From contig CP070233.1 in assembly GCA_017355425.1 (NCBI GenBank), positions 4,621,501-4,685,500 of the forward strand: 64,000 bases of DNA. Direction: 5' to 3'. Below are positions 26,133-34,939 of the stretch, piece after piece (position 1 is the first letter of the stretch; every line of letters begins with the position of its first letter). The position numbers and the translations under genes were made by a program. Origin of the DNA: Dolichospermum sp. DET69 (GTDB taxonomy: Bacteria > Cyanobacteriota > Cyanobacteriia > Cyanobacteriales > Nostocaceae). The notes under the pieces are model-generated. The model made no database searches, was not told the DNA's origin, and saw nothing but the letters and a program-made list of their open reading frames with translations.

Positions 26133-26299
26133 GCTACGGTGTACACACAAGTATTCTAGAGTTGCCCCACAACGTTTAGATCCCCCCAACCCCCCTTAAA
26201 AAGGGGGGCTAAATTCTTCAAAGTCCCCCTTTTTAAGGGGGATTTAGGGGGATTGGATAAGGTTTAGCATCCTGTCTAGAGATGTGTGTACACCGTAGC
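26133..26299. mobile_element. 167-bp MITE, copy 1, with 8-bp target duplication
   Basis: Inverted ends GCTACGGTGTACACACA/TGTGTGTACACCGTAGC. CTTAACAA stands directly on both sides (26125-26132 and 26300-26307). The reverse complement of 48967-49133 matches with about 4 differences. The interior carries CCCCCTTTTTAAGGGGG hairpins. The rest of 25946-26452 is repeat DNA without a gene. Confidence 0.95.
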
Positions 26300-26435
26300 C
26301 TTAACAAGGGGGGAACGGTCATCAAAGTCCCCCTTTTTAAGGGGGATTTAGGGGGATCTAAAATTTTTTGATACATCACTAAGGACTTTATTGCTAACGC
26401 CACGTAAGCTATCAAACATCCTCTTAGGGGTTTTT

Positions 26436-26458
26436 GGTGGGCAATGCCCACCCTACGT
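26436..26458. repeat. GGTGGGCAATGCCCACCCTA repeat overlapping HK stop codon
   Basis: GGTGGGCAATGCCCACC is a palindrome followed by CTACGT. Read on the minus strand it supplies the TAG stop of the sensor kinase gene. Another copy is at 27661-27686, near the other end of the same gene. Confidence 0.8.
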
Positions 26459-27616
26459 AATGATCGGTAAAGTCACTGTAAAAGTTGAACCCACTCCAAC
26501 TTGACTATTAACTGCAATGTCACCTCCGTGGTCTTGAATGCACTGTTTGACGATTGTTAATCCTAAACCACTACCAGGAATTATCCCTACATTTTCTCCC
26601 CGATGAAATGGTTCAAATAGTTGTTTTTGGTCTTTCTCAGTAATGCCAATTCCTTGATCTTGAAATTTTAAAATTATGTCTTTTTCTTGTTTAATTAATT
26701 CAAAGAGGACTGTACCACCGGGAATTGCATATTTAATGGCATTATTGAGTAAATTACTGATAATGTGTTTTAATAGAGTTTCATCCCCCAGGAATTCAAA
26801 ACAGTGTTCGGAACTGGTAAAAATTAAATTCAAGTATTTTTCTTGGGCAGATAATTGAGCTTGTTCTACTAATTCATCGCATAATTTTTCTAAGTCGAGG
26901 ATGTGTGGTTTGTAGGATAATTTACCTGAATCAGATTTACCAATTAATGAGGCTTCATCTAATAAATTTGATACATTTTTTATGGCTTTACGGATAAGTT
27001 GTAAATGATTTATTCTTCCATCATTTGTCAGTTCTTCATCATACTTTTGCAGTAATCCCGCTGCTAGGAGAATGGTATTTAAAGGATTACGAATATCATG
27101 GGAAAGCATAGTCACAAATTCAGATTTAAGCTTATTAATTTCTTGGGATTTTAAGAGTTCTGTAGTTTTTTTTTCGATTTGAGTTTCTAAGGTTTGATTG
27201 ACTACACGTAATTTTTCTAAACATTGTTTACGCTCTATAGCATATCTGCACGAACGCACTAATATATCTGGATTTACGTGTCTTTTGACTAGATAATCTT
27301 GCGCTCCTTCTCTAACTGCTTCAATGGCTAATTCTTCATCATTTGTGTTCGTGATAACTATGATAGAAATGCTCGGATCTTTCTCCATTAACTGCGGTAT
27401 AGAAGCTAATCCTTGACTGTCAGGAAGAGTCAAATCTAACAAAATTACGTCATATTTTTCGTTATTTAATTGGTTGATACCGTCTTGGAGTCTTTGGACA
27501 TGAACTAAACTAAATTTTTGAGATTTTGTGAGTTTAATAAACTCTTGTAATAACCTAGCTTCTGCTAAGTTATCTTCAATTAATAGGATTTTTAATGGGG
27601 CAGTTGCAGTAATCAT
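26453..27616 (-). CDS. Response regulator-histidine kinase hybrid (REC-HK)
   Basis: 387 residues from MITATAPLKILLIEDN at 27616; the longer frame runs into repeat DNA and is not used. REC domain residues 8-130, with the acidic pair in IEDN and phospho-acceptor in VILLDLTLPDS. A coiled-coil linker precedes HisKA with the H-box FVTMLSHDIRNPLNTILL, then HATPase_c with NAIKYA, DQGIGI and GSGLGLTIVKQ. No sensor or membrane segment, so input probably comes through the REC domain from another kinase. It lies downstream of the phytochrome and its regulator on the same strand, 114 bp from the latter, and may act with them. Confidence 0.92.
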   Translation of the reverse strand: MITATAPLKILLIEDNLAEARLLQEFIKLTKSQKFSLVHVQRLQDGINQLNNEKYDVILLDLTLPDSQGLASIPQLMEKDPSISIIVITNTNDEELAIEAVREGAQDYLVKRHVNPDILVRSCRYAIERKQCLEKLRVVNQTLETQIEKKTTELLKSQEINKLKSEFVTMLSHDIRNPLNTILLAAGLLQKYDEELTNDGRINHLQLIRKAIKNVSNLLDEASLIGKSDSGKLSYKPHILDLEKLCDELVEQAQLSAQEKYLNLIFTSSEHCFEFLGDETLLKHIISNLLNNAIKYAIPGGTVLFELIKQEKDIILKFQDQGIGITEKDQKQLFEPFHRGENVGIIPGSGLGLTIVKQCIQDHGGDIAVNSQVGVGSTFTVTLPIIT

Positions 27617-27660
27617 TCCTTGATTTAACCTGTTATGAATTCTGAGTAAGGTAGGTTGGT

Positions 27661-27686
27661 TTTGGTGGTCAATGCCCACCCTACGT
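27661..27686. repeat. GGTGGTCAATGCCCACCCTA repeat upstream of REC-HK
   Basis: Second copy of the 26436 repeat. It lies in the gap between the Rcp1-like regulator and the REC-HK. Confidence 0.75.
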
Positions 27687-27730
27687 GTATTTAAAAAATC
27701 ACATATTCTTCTTATATATCCTAATTATTC

Positions 27731-28171
27731 TCATGGTAAGATCGCGGTAGAAAACCAAAATTCCTCTATATTTTTGATGATTTGGAATAGCTGATTGAGG
27801 TTACGAGGTTTGGCAATGTAGCAGTTAGCGTGTAAGTTGTAACAACGCAAAATATCATCTTGGTTTTTTGAAGTTGTTAATATGATGACGGGAATGGATT
27901 TTAATCGAGGATCAGATTTAATTTCTTCTAATACCTCTATGCCATTTTTTTGAGGTAAATTCAAATCCAATAAGATTAAGTCAGGGCGTAGTGCGTTAGT
28001 ATATTCTCCCTCTTGATGGAGGTAAGTTATAGCTTCTATACCATCCCTAACTGTGACTACTTGATGGGGTAAGGAGATGATTTTCAATGCTTCTTGGATG
28101 AGACGAACATCAGCTTTATTGTCCTCCACCAGAAAGATTGTTTTGTGTGTTTCTGCCATTTTGACGTTCAT
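27731..28171 (-). CDS. rcpA: Rcp1-like response regulator for phytochrome
   Basis: A 146-residue stand-alone receiver. TIFLVEDNKADVRLIQEAL, LILLDLNLPQKNG (phospho-acceptor Asp), VIILTTSKNQDDI and YIAKPRN define the fold, and the family-typical ending with IKNIEEFWFS is that of Rcp1, the partner of cyanobacterial phytochrome Cph1/CphA. The start is uncertain: ATG 28171 (MNVKMAETHK) or 28159 (MAETHK). With the first, it overlaps the phytochrome gene by 56 bases, so the two form one transcript. It lacks an output domain and probably relays phosphate. Confidence 0.92.
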   Translation of the reverse strand: MNVKMAETHKTIFLVEDNKADVRLIQEALKIISLPHQVVTVRDGIEAITYLHQEGEYTNALRPDLILLDLNLPQKNGIEVLEEIKSDPRLKSIPVIILTTSKNQDDILRCYNLHANCYIAKPRNLNQLFQIIKNIEEFWFSTAILP

Positions 28172-30425
28172 GATCACGGCCTCTGATGGGAATCGTAAAG
28201 TAAAAAGTTGCCCCTTGGCCATCTTGAGACTCTACCCAAATTCGCCCCCCATGACATTCGATAATTTTTTTACAAATTGCTAAACCCATTCCCGTACCAG
28301 AATATTCATCTCTAGTGTGTAGACGTTGAAAGATGATAAAAATGCGATCGCCAAATTGCGGATCTATACCAATTCCGTTATCTTTAATTGAGAATAACCA
28401 TTCATCTTCTAGTCTTTTTGCACTAATATGAATTTTTGGTGGTTGACTACTGTGGAATTTAATCGCGTTACCAATAAGATTCAAAAATAGCTGAATTAAT
28501 TGTGTTTCATTAGCCATGACTGCGGGTAAGGGATCATAGGTAATGATTGTGCCAGTTTCAGTAATGCGTTGATGTAAATTCTTCAAAACTCGATTTAAAG
28601 CTGTTCCTACCGACGTGACTTGAAAAGCAGTTCCTAATGTATCTACTTTAGAGTATGCGAGTACGTCATCAATTAACGTCTGCATTAAACTTACACCTTC
28701 AACGATATAACCAATAAACTCTTTTCCATCTACGTCTAGTTCTGGGACATAACGCATTTCCAAGAGTTGCACATAATTGGCTACTTGATTGAGTGGTTCT
28801 TGCAAATCATGGGAAGCGACATAGGCAAATTTTTTCAATTCTGCATTAGAACGTTGTAAATTTTGGGCTAATTGGGCTAATTCATCAGCTTGACGTAAGA
28901 CAATATTGATGATTGATTTTCGTAATTCCAATGCAGCTTTAATTTCTACATTTTGCCAAGGTAAAGATGTTAATTGAACTATTTCTTTCCATAAGTCAAA
29001 TGATTTGCGGGGAGATAATCGGACATTTCCTTCAGATTGATCAACTGAAAAAGCTTGATGAGGATTTCCACCCCAATTTACAGTTTGAATTATTTCTGGT
29101 CGAAACCACAATACATAATTTTGCTTAGAAATGGGAATAGCTAATAAACCACTAGCGACATTTTTAAAACTAATCGCATCTGGATACATACTCGGTAAAG
29201 AATCTGTGGAAAATACCTCATCTTTTACATTATTTTTCAGCCATTCCACTAAAAAATTCAGTTCTTCTTCTGTGGGAGTATTTCCAATTAGGGTATACTT
29301 GCCACCAAAATACACCGCTGCACCTTCAGCATTAGTTAAATCCAGCAGATTTAGTTGATTTCTGACTAAACCATCAATAAAGTTATCTTCTTGAGACATA
29401 TATTCAACCAACGATGATTGAACTTGTTTTAAATTTATCTGATAGTCGTAGTCTTCTGTTTCTTCTTTTCCAGAAATTTCTGAAAATATGATTCTTCCTA
29501 AAAATTCACAAGCTTTCCGTAATTCATAAGAAACAAATTTGGGTGCTTGGTGATGACAAGCAATTAAACCCCAAAGTTTGTTATCCTTAATTAAGGAGAT
29601 TGTCAAAGATGCACCCACACCCATATTATGTAAATAATCTATATGACATGGTGCAGCACTTCTGAGAATGGAATTCGTTAAATCAATAGGTTTTCCACTA
29701 ACTGGGTTAATTTTGGGAAAAAGTTCGGCTGATGATTGAAAGTTTGTATCGGGAATAACTCTAATCGAGTTTTCTAAAAATAATTGTCGCGCTGGCCGAG
29801 GAATATCTGATTCTGGATAATGTAAACCTAAATAAGGTTCTAAAGTATCTATTTTTTCTTCAGCAATTACAGAACCATGTCCATCATCAGCAAATTTATA
29901 TAACATTACTCTGTCAAATTCGGTCATTTTGCGGATTTCTTGCACAATGATTTGACTAAAATCGTGGAAGCTTTTACTTTTTTCTAACCGATTAACTGAG
30001 GCTTGAGCTAAATGATAAAAACTTAAAAAGGGAATATTCTCTTGAGATGCAGTAGGTTCTAATTCTAAGATAAGAAACCCTTGAGAATGACGATAAAAAG
30101 TGGCATCAAATACTGTATATTCATCTCCTTGCTTCTTAATCCAAATTTTAGTAGGATTAATAAAATCAAGGTTCTCTTCCGATAACCAAAACTTAATTTT
30201 TTGGATTTGGTAAGGATCTAGTATATCTTCTAATTCCTGTTGCACCATATCTTCTGGAGATATGCCAAAAGTGCTGAAAGTATTTTGACTAATTTGTAAT
30301 ATTTGTAAATCTGGCTCTTTTAAGACCAACAAAACCCCATGTGGTTGAATTTCACTAACCAAATGTATTGGTGCTTCTTTTAAGCTGTTGATATTAACAT
30401 ACTGCTGCTTGACATTGATATCCAT
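28116..30425 (-). CDS. cphA: Bilin-binding phytochrome histidine kinase (CphA/Cph1 type)
   Basis: 769 residues, the length of Nostocales CphA. PAS (EAPIHLVSEIQPHGVLLVL), GAF with PESDIPRPAR (205-213) and the chromophore Cys260 in RSAAPCHIDYLHNMGVGAS, PHY with a tongue (WFRPE and LSPRKSFDLW), then HisKA with FAYVASHDLQEPLNQ and an HATPase with NAIKFH, DNGIGIDP and GTGMGLAICKK. The Cys in GAF, and no Cys in the N-terminal tail, indicates phycocyanobilin rather than biliverdin, unlike CphB. It senses red and far-red light and phosphorylates the Rcp1-like regulator that overlaps its 3' end. The 650-bp upstream gap contains a long leader with hairpins. Confidence 0.95.
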   Translation of the reverse strand: MDINVKQQYVNINSLKEAPIHLVSEIQPHGVLLVLKEPDLQILQISQNTFSTFGISPEDMVQQELEDILDPYQIQKIKFWLSEENLDFINPTKIWIKKQGDEYTVFDATFYRHSQGFLILELEPTASQENIPFLSFYHLAQASVNRLEKSKSFHDFSQIIVQEIRKMTEFDRVMLYKFADDGHGSVIAEEKIDTLEPYLGLHYPESDIPRPARQLFLENSIRVIPDTNFQSSAELFPKINPVSGKPIDLTNSILRSAAPCHIDYLHNMGVGASLTISLIKDNKLWGLIACHHQAPKFVSYELRKACEFLGRIIFSEISGKEETEDYDYQINLKQVQSSLVEYMSQEDNFIDGLVRNQLNLLDLTNAEGAAVYFGGKYTLIGNTPTEEELNFLVEWLKNNVKDEVFSTDSLPSMYPDAISFKNVASGLLAIPISKQNYVLWFRPEIIQTVNWGGNPHQAFSVDQSEGNVRLSPRKSFDLWKEIVQLTSLPWQNVEIKAALELRKSIINIVLRQADELAQLAQNLQRSNAELKKFAYVASHDLQEPLNQVANYVQLLEMRYVPELDVDGKEFIGYIVEGVSLMQTLIDDVLAYSKVDTLGTAFQVTSVGTALNRVLKNLHQRITETGTIITYDPLPAVMANETQLIQLFLNLIGNAIKFHSSQPPKIHISAKRLEDEWLFSIKDNGIGIDPQFGDRIFIIFQRLHTRDEYSGTGMGLAICKKIIECHGGRIWVESQDGQGATFYFTIPIRGRDHERQNGRNTQNNLSGGGQ

Positions 30426-30574
30426 AAAGTCTTTCCTCCATGATTCTGGAGTCCAAAATATGTATGTAGCTTTACATCTAAATTCCTCACACCTGTAAAA
30501 ATTCTTTTTGATTTAGTAGCTTTGATAGTGACAAAGCCATAGGTCCTAATCTCAGAATAATGTAGTGTTTCGTA

Positions 30575-30607
30575 GTCAATAGCAGAAAAATATTTCCTAC
30601 TATTGAC
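30575..30607. other. Hairpin in the long phytochrome upstream region
   Basis: GTCAATAG-C-AG and CT-A-CTATTGAC form a 10-bp stem with one mismatch and an 11-base loop; a shorter GGTC/GACC hairpin follows at about 30613. The 30426-31009 gap has no frame of note. It may hold the phytochrome promoter or a small RNA, which is unproven. Confidence 0.4.
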
Positions 30608-31009
30608 GTTTACGGTCGGTTTGACCAGTCATTATTTCTAAGTAAAGTTTGCTTCAACCTAGTTATCTAAGCTTGTTAAGGTAAAGACACTTTCCTTTCA
30701 GAATGTTTAATCAGTACCGACAGATCATGGAACTAGCGAATCCCAAGGTGTCATGACTTAAATAACGTTTACCCTTTGACTACACTCAGGGTGGTCTGGT
30801 TCACATCTAATCCGTATTACTACTTTTTAGAATGATCCCTAAAGTTGTATTTACTTTCATACTTTATTCTTACATAGTTTCACTATTCATTCCCTTATAT
30901 ATAGATAAGAAATGTAAAAATTTTCATGATTAAAGCTACAGTATTTGTGTACATATATTAAGAAAAAAGCAGAATTTAGGTGTAGATGAAACCAAGTATA
31001 AATTTAGGT

Positions 31010-31037
31010 GTAGAGACGTTCCATGGAACGTCTCTAC
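31010..31037. repeat. GTAGAGACGTTCCA palindrome (28 bp)
   Basis: Perfect palindrome between the GT39 gene end and the phytochrome region. Identical to the unit at 15651. Confidence 0.9.
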
Positions 31038-31076
31038 TCTTAATCACCAACATCCAGAAAAAGATCAGAATTTAAA

Positions 31077-32564
31077 TCAAATCCAAGAATTAAACCACAT
31101 CCGCATTCTATAACCATCAGGAGATATGGGTAAACCTAAATAAATAGGCATCCAGAAAATAAAGGCAGCGATAATAATAAAAGTTATAGTTACCCCTACA
31201 ATCCGTAATGTGCGATAATAACTCAGCAGACATTGATCAACAAACCAAGCGATCGCTATAAATGTAAAGATAACAGCAGACATATAATGATAGATAAAAA
31301 CACACCTTGTTACCTCTACCCACGGAAGGAGATTAGCTGCATAATTTATGACTAAAAATAAACCAATCCAAGTATCAAGGCTGAGATTTTTAGGGATAAA
31401 TAACCGCTTTTTTTCTATTGCCGGCATAGCAATTTTCATTATTACCATCCCAATTAGAAAGATCATAGCAGCTAAACCAAACCACCATAAAAATGGATTA
31501 CCTATCGCATGAACATCATAAATTATCTTACCTGCACCACTAGGTAAAGGTGGTCCGAATACAGGTAAGCTATCATGAATACTTTGAGTAGTTTCATAGA
31601 AATAAGCCATTGGCCGAGTTAATAATGGCCATTTGTACCATGCTGCACAATAAGGATGAACACTAGGACTATTACCACCTAACTGGAGATGAAAGTGTAA
31701 GATTTGTTTATGAACTTCAATAAATCCATATCTTTGATCAAGTTGGAGATGAGGAATCCAAATCAGACTATAAATAACTGCGGGAATAATTCCTAAATAG
31801 GAAAACATTTGCCAAATATTTAATTTAGCCAGATTTTGTAAAGGTGTTTTTATGGTAACAACTGAGGAATTATTCTGGTGATTAAAAAAATGTAAATAAG
31901 AAAATAATGGCACGCGGGAGCTATTATCCAGAGATTGTAACCAGCGAATTATCCAAGCTGCTATCCATAAACCATAAGCACCACAGAGAAACCATAAACC
32001 GTTCCATTTTGTCCCAATAGAAGCTCCAAAACTTACACCAGAAAAAATTAACCAAAACCAACGTTTTTGCTTCTCTAATGCTAATAATAAAAACCATTGT
32101 CCGAGTAAACCAAAGATAACTATATATACGTTACTTAAAGCATAACGAGATTCTACTAAAAATAAGCCATCACAAGCTGTAAAAAATCCGGCTAATAAAG
32201 CAAAACGATGACGATAACTAAATTGATAAGTTAATAAACTCACTACTACGGGAATCAATGAACCAATGAGAGCATTTACCCACCGATAATTCCAAGGGGA
32301 TAATAAAGAACCTGTAAGACTATTTACAGTATCTCGGCCAATGGGAATATGACTACTAATCCAAATACCCAACCCAATCATATATTGACTTAGTGGGGGA
32401 TGAGCATTAAAAAATGGTGTATGGGTAAGATAATTATTGCCAAATTTAGCAAAATAGACTTCATCGAATACTAAAGTATTAAATCGGCTGAGTCCCCAAA
32501 AACGCAAGCTACATGAAAGCAGAAATATGCCTATTATTCCTAATCGAAACCAAGTTTTTTTCAT
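31077..32564 (-). CDS. Phospholipid carrier-dependent glycosyltransferase (GT39/PMT family)
   Basis: 495 residues with about 10 hydrophobic segments. N-terminal loop RFWGLSRFNTLVFDEVYFAKFGNNYLTHTPFFNAHPPLSQY holds the DE pair near residue 34 and the HPPL motif typical of protein O-mannosyltransferases and related PMT_2 enzymes that take sugar from a polyprenyl-phosphate. The acceptor in cyanobacteria is unknown; it may be an envelope protein or lipid. Divergent from the following plus-strand genes; the intergenic region contains an AGATCCCCGACTTC palindrome. Confidence 0.9.
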   Translation of the reverse strand: MKKTWFRLGIIGIFLLSCSLRFWGLSRFNTLVFDEVYFAKFGNNYLTHTPFFNAHPPLSQYMIGLGIWISSHIPIGRDTVNSLTGSLLSPWNYRWVNALIGSLIPVVVSLLTYQFSYRHRFALLAGFFTACDGLFLVESRYALSNVYIVIFGLLGQWFLLLALEKQKRWFWLIFSGVSFGASIGTKWNGLWFLCGAYGLWIAAWIIRWLQSLDNSSRVPLFSYLHFFNHQNNSSVVTIKTPLQNLAKLNIWQMFSYLGIIPAVIYSLIWIPHLQLDQRYGFIEVHKQILHFHLQLGGNSPSVHPYCAAWYKWPLLTRPMAYFYETTQSIHDSLPVFGPPLPSGAGKIIYDVHAIGNPFLWWFGLAAMIFLIGMVIMKIAMPAIEKKRLFIPKNLSLDTWIGLFLVINYAANLLPWVEVTRCVFIYHYMSAVIFTFIAIAWFVDQCLLSYYRTLRIVGVTITFIIIAAFIFWMPIYLGLPISPDGYRMRMWFNSWI

Positions 32565-32603
32565 GATGTTCTTCAGATATTTTGGAAAAAACTAACTAGA
32601 GTT

Positions 32604-32636
32604 AGATCCCCGACTTCTTAAAGAAGTCGGGGATCT
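32604..32636. repeat. AGATCCCCGACTTCTT palindrome
   Basis: The arms AGATCCCCGACTTCTT and AAGAAGTCGGGGATCT form a 16-bp stem with a 1-base loop. It could terminate transcription in either direction. Also at 44240-44272 and, split by a MITE, at 25056-25308. Confidence 0.9.
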
Positions 32637-32698
32637 TGTTGTTGTTGTCCACAAATATAGAATAATAGCTCTAATACAGTCAGAAAACTTAATTTACT

Positions 32699-33103
32699 AT
32701 GGCACAATTAGAGCGATTGGTAAAAATGGCAGAAGATGAACTTACGGAGTATAGCACTGATGCCCGCAAAATGGAAAAACTTCGCCGCAAGATTGGTTTA
32801 TCAGTATCATTAGCGGAACAGAGGCAAGTAAAAGCAACATTATTAGCTACAATACCATCTAGTAAAATTGCAGAAGTTGTGGAGGAGCAGAGACAAGTCG
32901 TGGCCTTGCCATTTTGGGGAATTGCTGGTTTGGGTTTGCTACTTGGGATTTCTCTAAATCAACCCATTGGCTTATTAGCAGCTATAGGGGGGACTGTAGT
33001 TGCTTTTAGAATTCAAAAATGGGGTTGGCAATTACAGGCAAATCGTCTATTATTACGGACATTAGAAGATATTGAAACCCGGATTTCTCAACCTAGTAAT
33101 TAA
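32699..33103 (+). CDS. Small membrane-associated hypothetical protein (134 aa)
   Basis: Not recognised. A charged helical N-terminal half (LERLVKMAEDELTEYSTDARKMEKLRRKIG) is followed by a hydrophobic hairpin at residues 70-100 (PFWGIAGLGLLLGISLN, IGLLAAIGGTVVAF) and a charged tail. Probably a two-pass membrane protein with both ends in the cytoplasm. It precedes the TerB-like gene by 35 bp and may be co-transcribed with it. Confidence 0.6.
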   Translation: MAQLERLVKMAEDELTEYSTDARKMEKLRRKIGLSVSLAEQRQVKATLLATIPSSKIAEVVEEQRQVVALPFWGIAGLGLLLGISLNQPIGLLAAIGGTVVAFRIQKWGWQLQANRLLLRTLEDIETRISQPSN

Positions 33104-33138
33104 GTACAAACAACCGATTAATTAAGGAGATAGCAGTT

Positions 33139-34191
33139 ATGACCAAGTATGATTATATTTTTCAATCGAAAGAGACAATAAAAGAATCATTGAATAAACA
33201 AGAAGCAGTAGCAGCAATTGCTGTGATTACAACAATAGTTGATTCGGGTACTGAAGATATAGATGCGGAAAGTTTAGCTGATATTCTCTGGGAATTTGAG
33301 ATATTTGATGAATACTCAGAAGAAGAAATGCTAGAAACAGTGGATAGACTTGTAGAAATTGCCGAGGAAGCTGGATTAGGTTCTTTGTTTAATGCTGCTA
33401 GTGCGGGGATTTCTGATGAAGTAGTTTTAGATGGTTTTGCGGCTGGAGTGATTATGCTTTTAGATGCAGAAAATATGATTATTCCTGCTAATAAAAAGGT
33501 TTTTCTGAAACAATTACAAAAAGCTTTAGAACTGGATGATGAAGAAGCAGAAGAAATTATTAAAGAGGTAATTGACTCCATAGAAGCAGGAGATGAGGAA
33601 GAATATCTAGATGAAGAATATGAAGCTGTAATCTTGAATGAATCGGGTGAACAATTTTATCAATCACCCTTGGGTAACTTTATAGTTCCTGTTCCTCTGG
33701 ATTCTGAACAGGGTGGAAAAATTCAAGCTGAAGAAGGAATGGTGAGCTTTTCTAATGATATTGGCACTTTACTCAGAATTGATTATTATCCTCTCACTCT
33801 AGAACAGATTGATGATCTAGAATCTCAAGAAGATGAAACATATCTTAAATCTGTTCTTGTCAATAAATATGTCCCCCAGACAATTATTTCTCAAGTTCCT
33901 AGTGCTGAAGTCAAGTATACAGAATATTTGGAAGATACTTTGGAAACATCTTACTATGTATTAGTAAATATGCCCAAAGGTTCAACTATATCTAAGCATG
34001 AAAATAACGGCAATGGGATCAGATTAGATGCCTATAGAGGATTATTGTCCTTTGTCAATAATGAATGTTTGTATATAGTTAGTAGTCAACGCAGCTTTGT
34101 AAATGGTGAACTACCTGGTTCAGTCAAAGAAGAGGCTGCGAAAATGAAACAAACTATTTTAGATTTTGTTAGCACGATTGAATTTGCCTAA
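33139..34191 (+). CDS. TerB/DjlA-like helical protein, 350 aa
   Basis: AAGGAG lies before the ATG. The N-terminal 150 residues are acidic and helical (AVAAIAVITTIVDSG.., LVEIAEEAGLGSLFNAA.., ISDEVVLDGFAAGVIMLLDAENMI), the pattern of TerB/DjlA-like metal-binding helical domains, with acidic loops before each helix. The C-terminal 170 residues look like an alpha/beta domain of unknown type (LGNFIVPVPLDSEQGGKIQAEEG.., SSQRSFVNGELPG). Function is unknown; TerB-like domains occur in stress and phage-response clusters. Confidence 0.65.
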   Translation: MTKYDYIFQSKETIKESLNKQEAVAAIAVITTIVDSGTEDIDAESLADILWEFEIFDEYSEEEMLETVDRLVEIAEEAGLGSLFNAASAGISDEVVLDGFAAGVIMLLDAENMIIPANKKVFLKQLQKALELDDEEAEEIIKEVIDSIEAGDEEEYLDEEYEAVILNESGEQFYQSPLGNFIVPVPLDSEQGGKIQAEEGMVSFSNDIGTLLRIDYYPLTLEQIDDLESQEDETYLKSVLVNKYVPQTIISQVPSAEVKYTEYLEDTLETSYYVLVNMPKGSTISKHENNGNGIRLDAYRGLLSFVNNECLYIVSSQRSFVNGELPGSVKEEAAKMKQTILDFVSTIEFA

Positions 34192-34422
34192 GAGCGTCTT
34201 TGATAGCTTGCGTGGCGTAGCCATAAAATCATGATTGATGTATCAAATATCTTTTACCCCACCCTAACCCTCCCCTTATTCCTAAAGTCAGCAACGCCAA
34301 AAATCGTTCAAAAGCTGGTTCCATATTACTTTTGATTTTTGACTTCCGCGAAGCGGTACTAGTACAGCACGGCGTAAATAAAACAACCATTCTCAATCGC
34401 CAAAAAGCTTACGCCATATTAT

Positions 34423-34450
34423 TTTTGACTTTTGACTTTTGACTTTTGAC
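34423..34450. repeat. STRR: TTTTGAC x 4
   Basis: Four consecutive TTTTGAC heptamers; related fragments occur about 95 bp upstream. The whole gap 34192-34762 contains small dispersed repeats (GCGAAGCGGTACTAG, GATAGCTTGCGTGGCG) and no gene. Confidence 0.85.
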
Positions 34451-34762
34451 TTTCGCCTTGCGGTACTAGGGTATTTCTCTTGAATGTAAAATATTATAGT
34501 TGTGGTAATTTTGGAAACATCACCACAACTATAATACAGCTTAAAAATCGTGTAAAACTCAGGATAAAGAAGTAATTGAACGATTTTAACTTTTCAAAGA
34601 TAGTTTTTCATGGTTTTTGAGCATTTTTCTTTGAATTTCTCATAAATTCGCGTTTGTAAATAATTAGGTTCTGTTATACGTTTTACATGATATAGTACAT
34701 AGATTAGAAAATACCCAAAAAATTATACATCTTGTGTATGAAATGTGTCTATTTTCTCCTTT

Positions 34763-34873
34763 AGGGACTTCCAAATAAAAAAATGTCCCAAAACTGACGC
34801 AAAAATTCTCTCTCTGTGTTCTCTGTGCCTCTGTGGTTCGTTTATTGGGATAATTTATTTCTTGGAAGTCCCT
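34763..34873. mobile_element. MITE-like element, 111 bp
   Basis: Inverted ends AGGGACTTCCAA/TTGGAAGTCCCT. The interior contains CTCTCTCTGTGTTCTCTGTG, a repeat known from many cyanobacteria. It has the same kind of ends as 15989-16112. Confidence 0.7.
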
Positions 34874-34939
34874 TAAATATCAAATCCCCAGATAATTTTC
34901 AGAAGTATCTACTAGATTTTTATTTTTCCAATATCTAAC

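Noticed and set aside
26233-26451. 72-residue frame in repeat region
   Set aside because: Covers the MITE and C-rich repeats.
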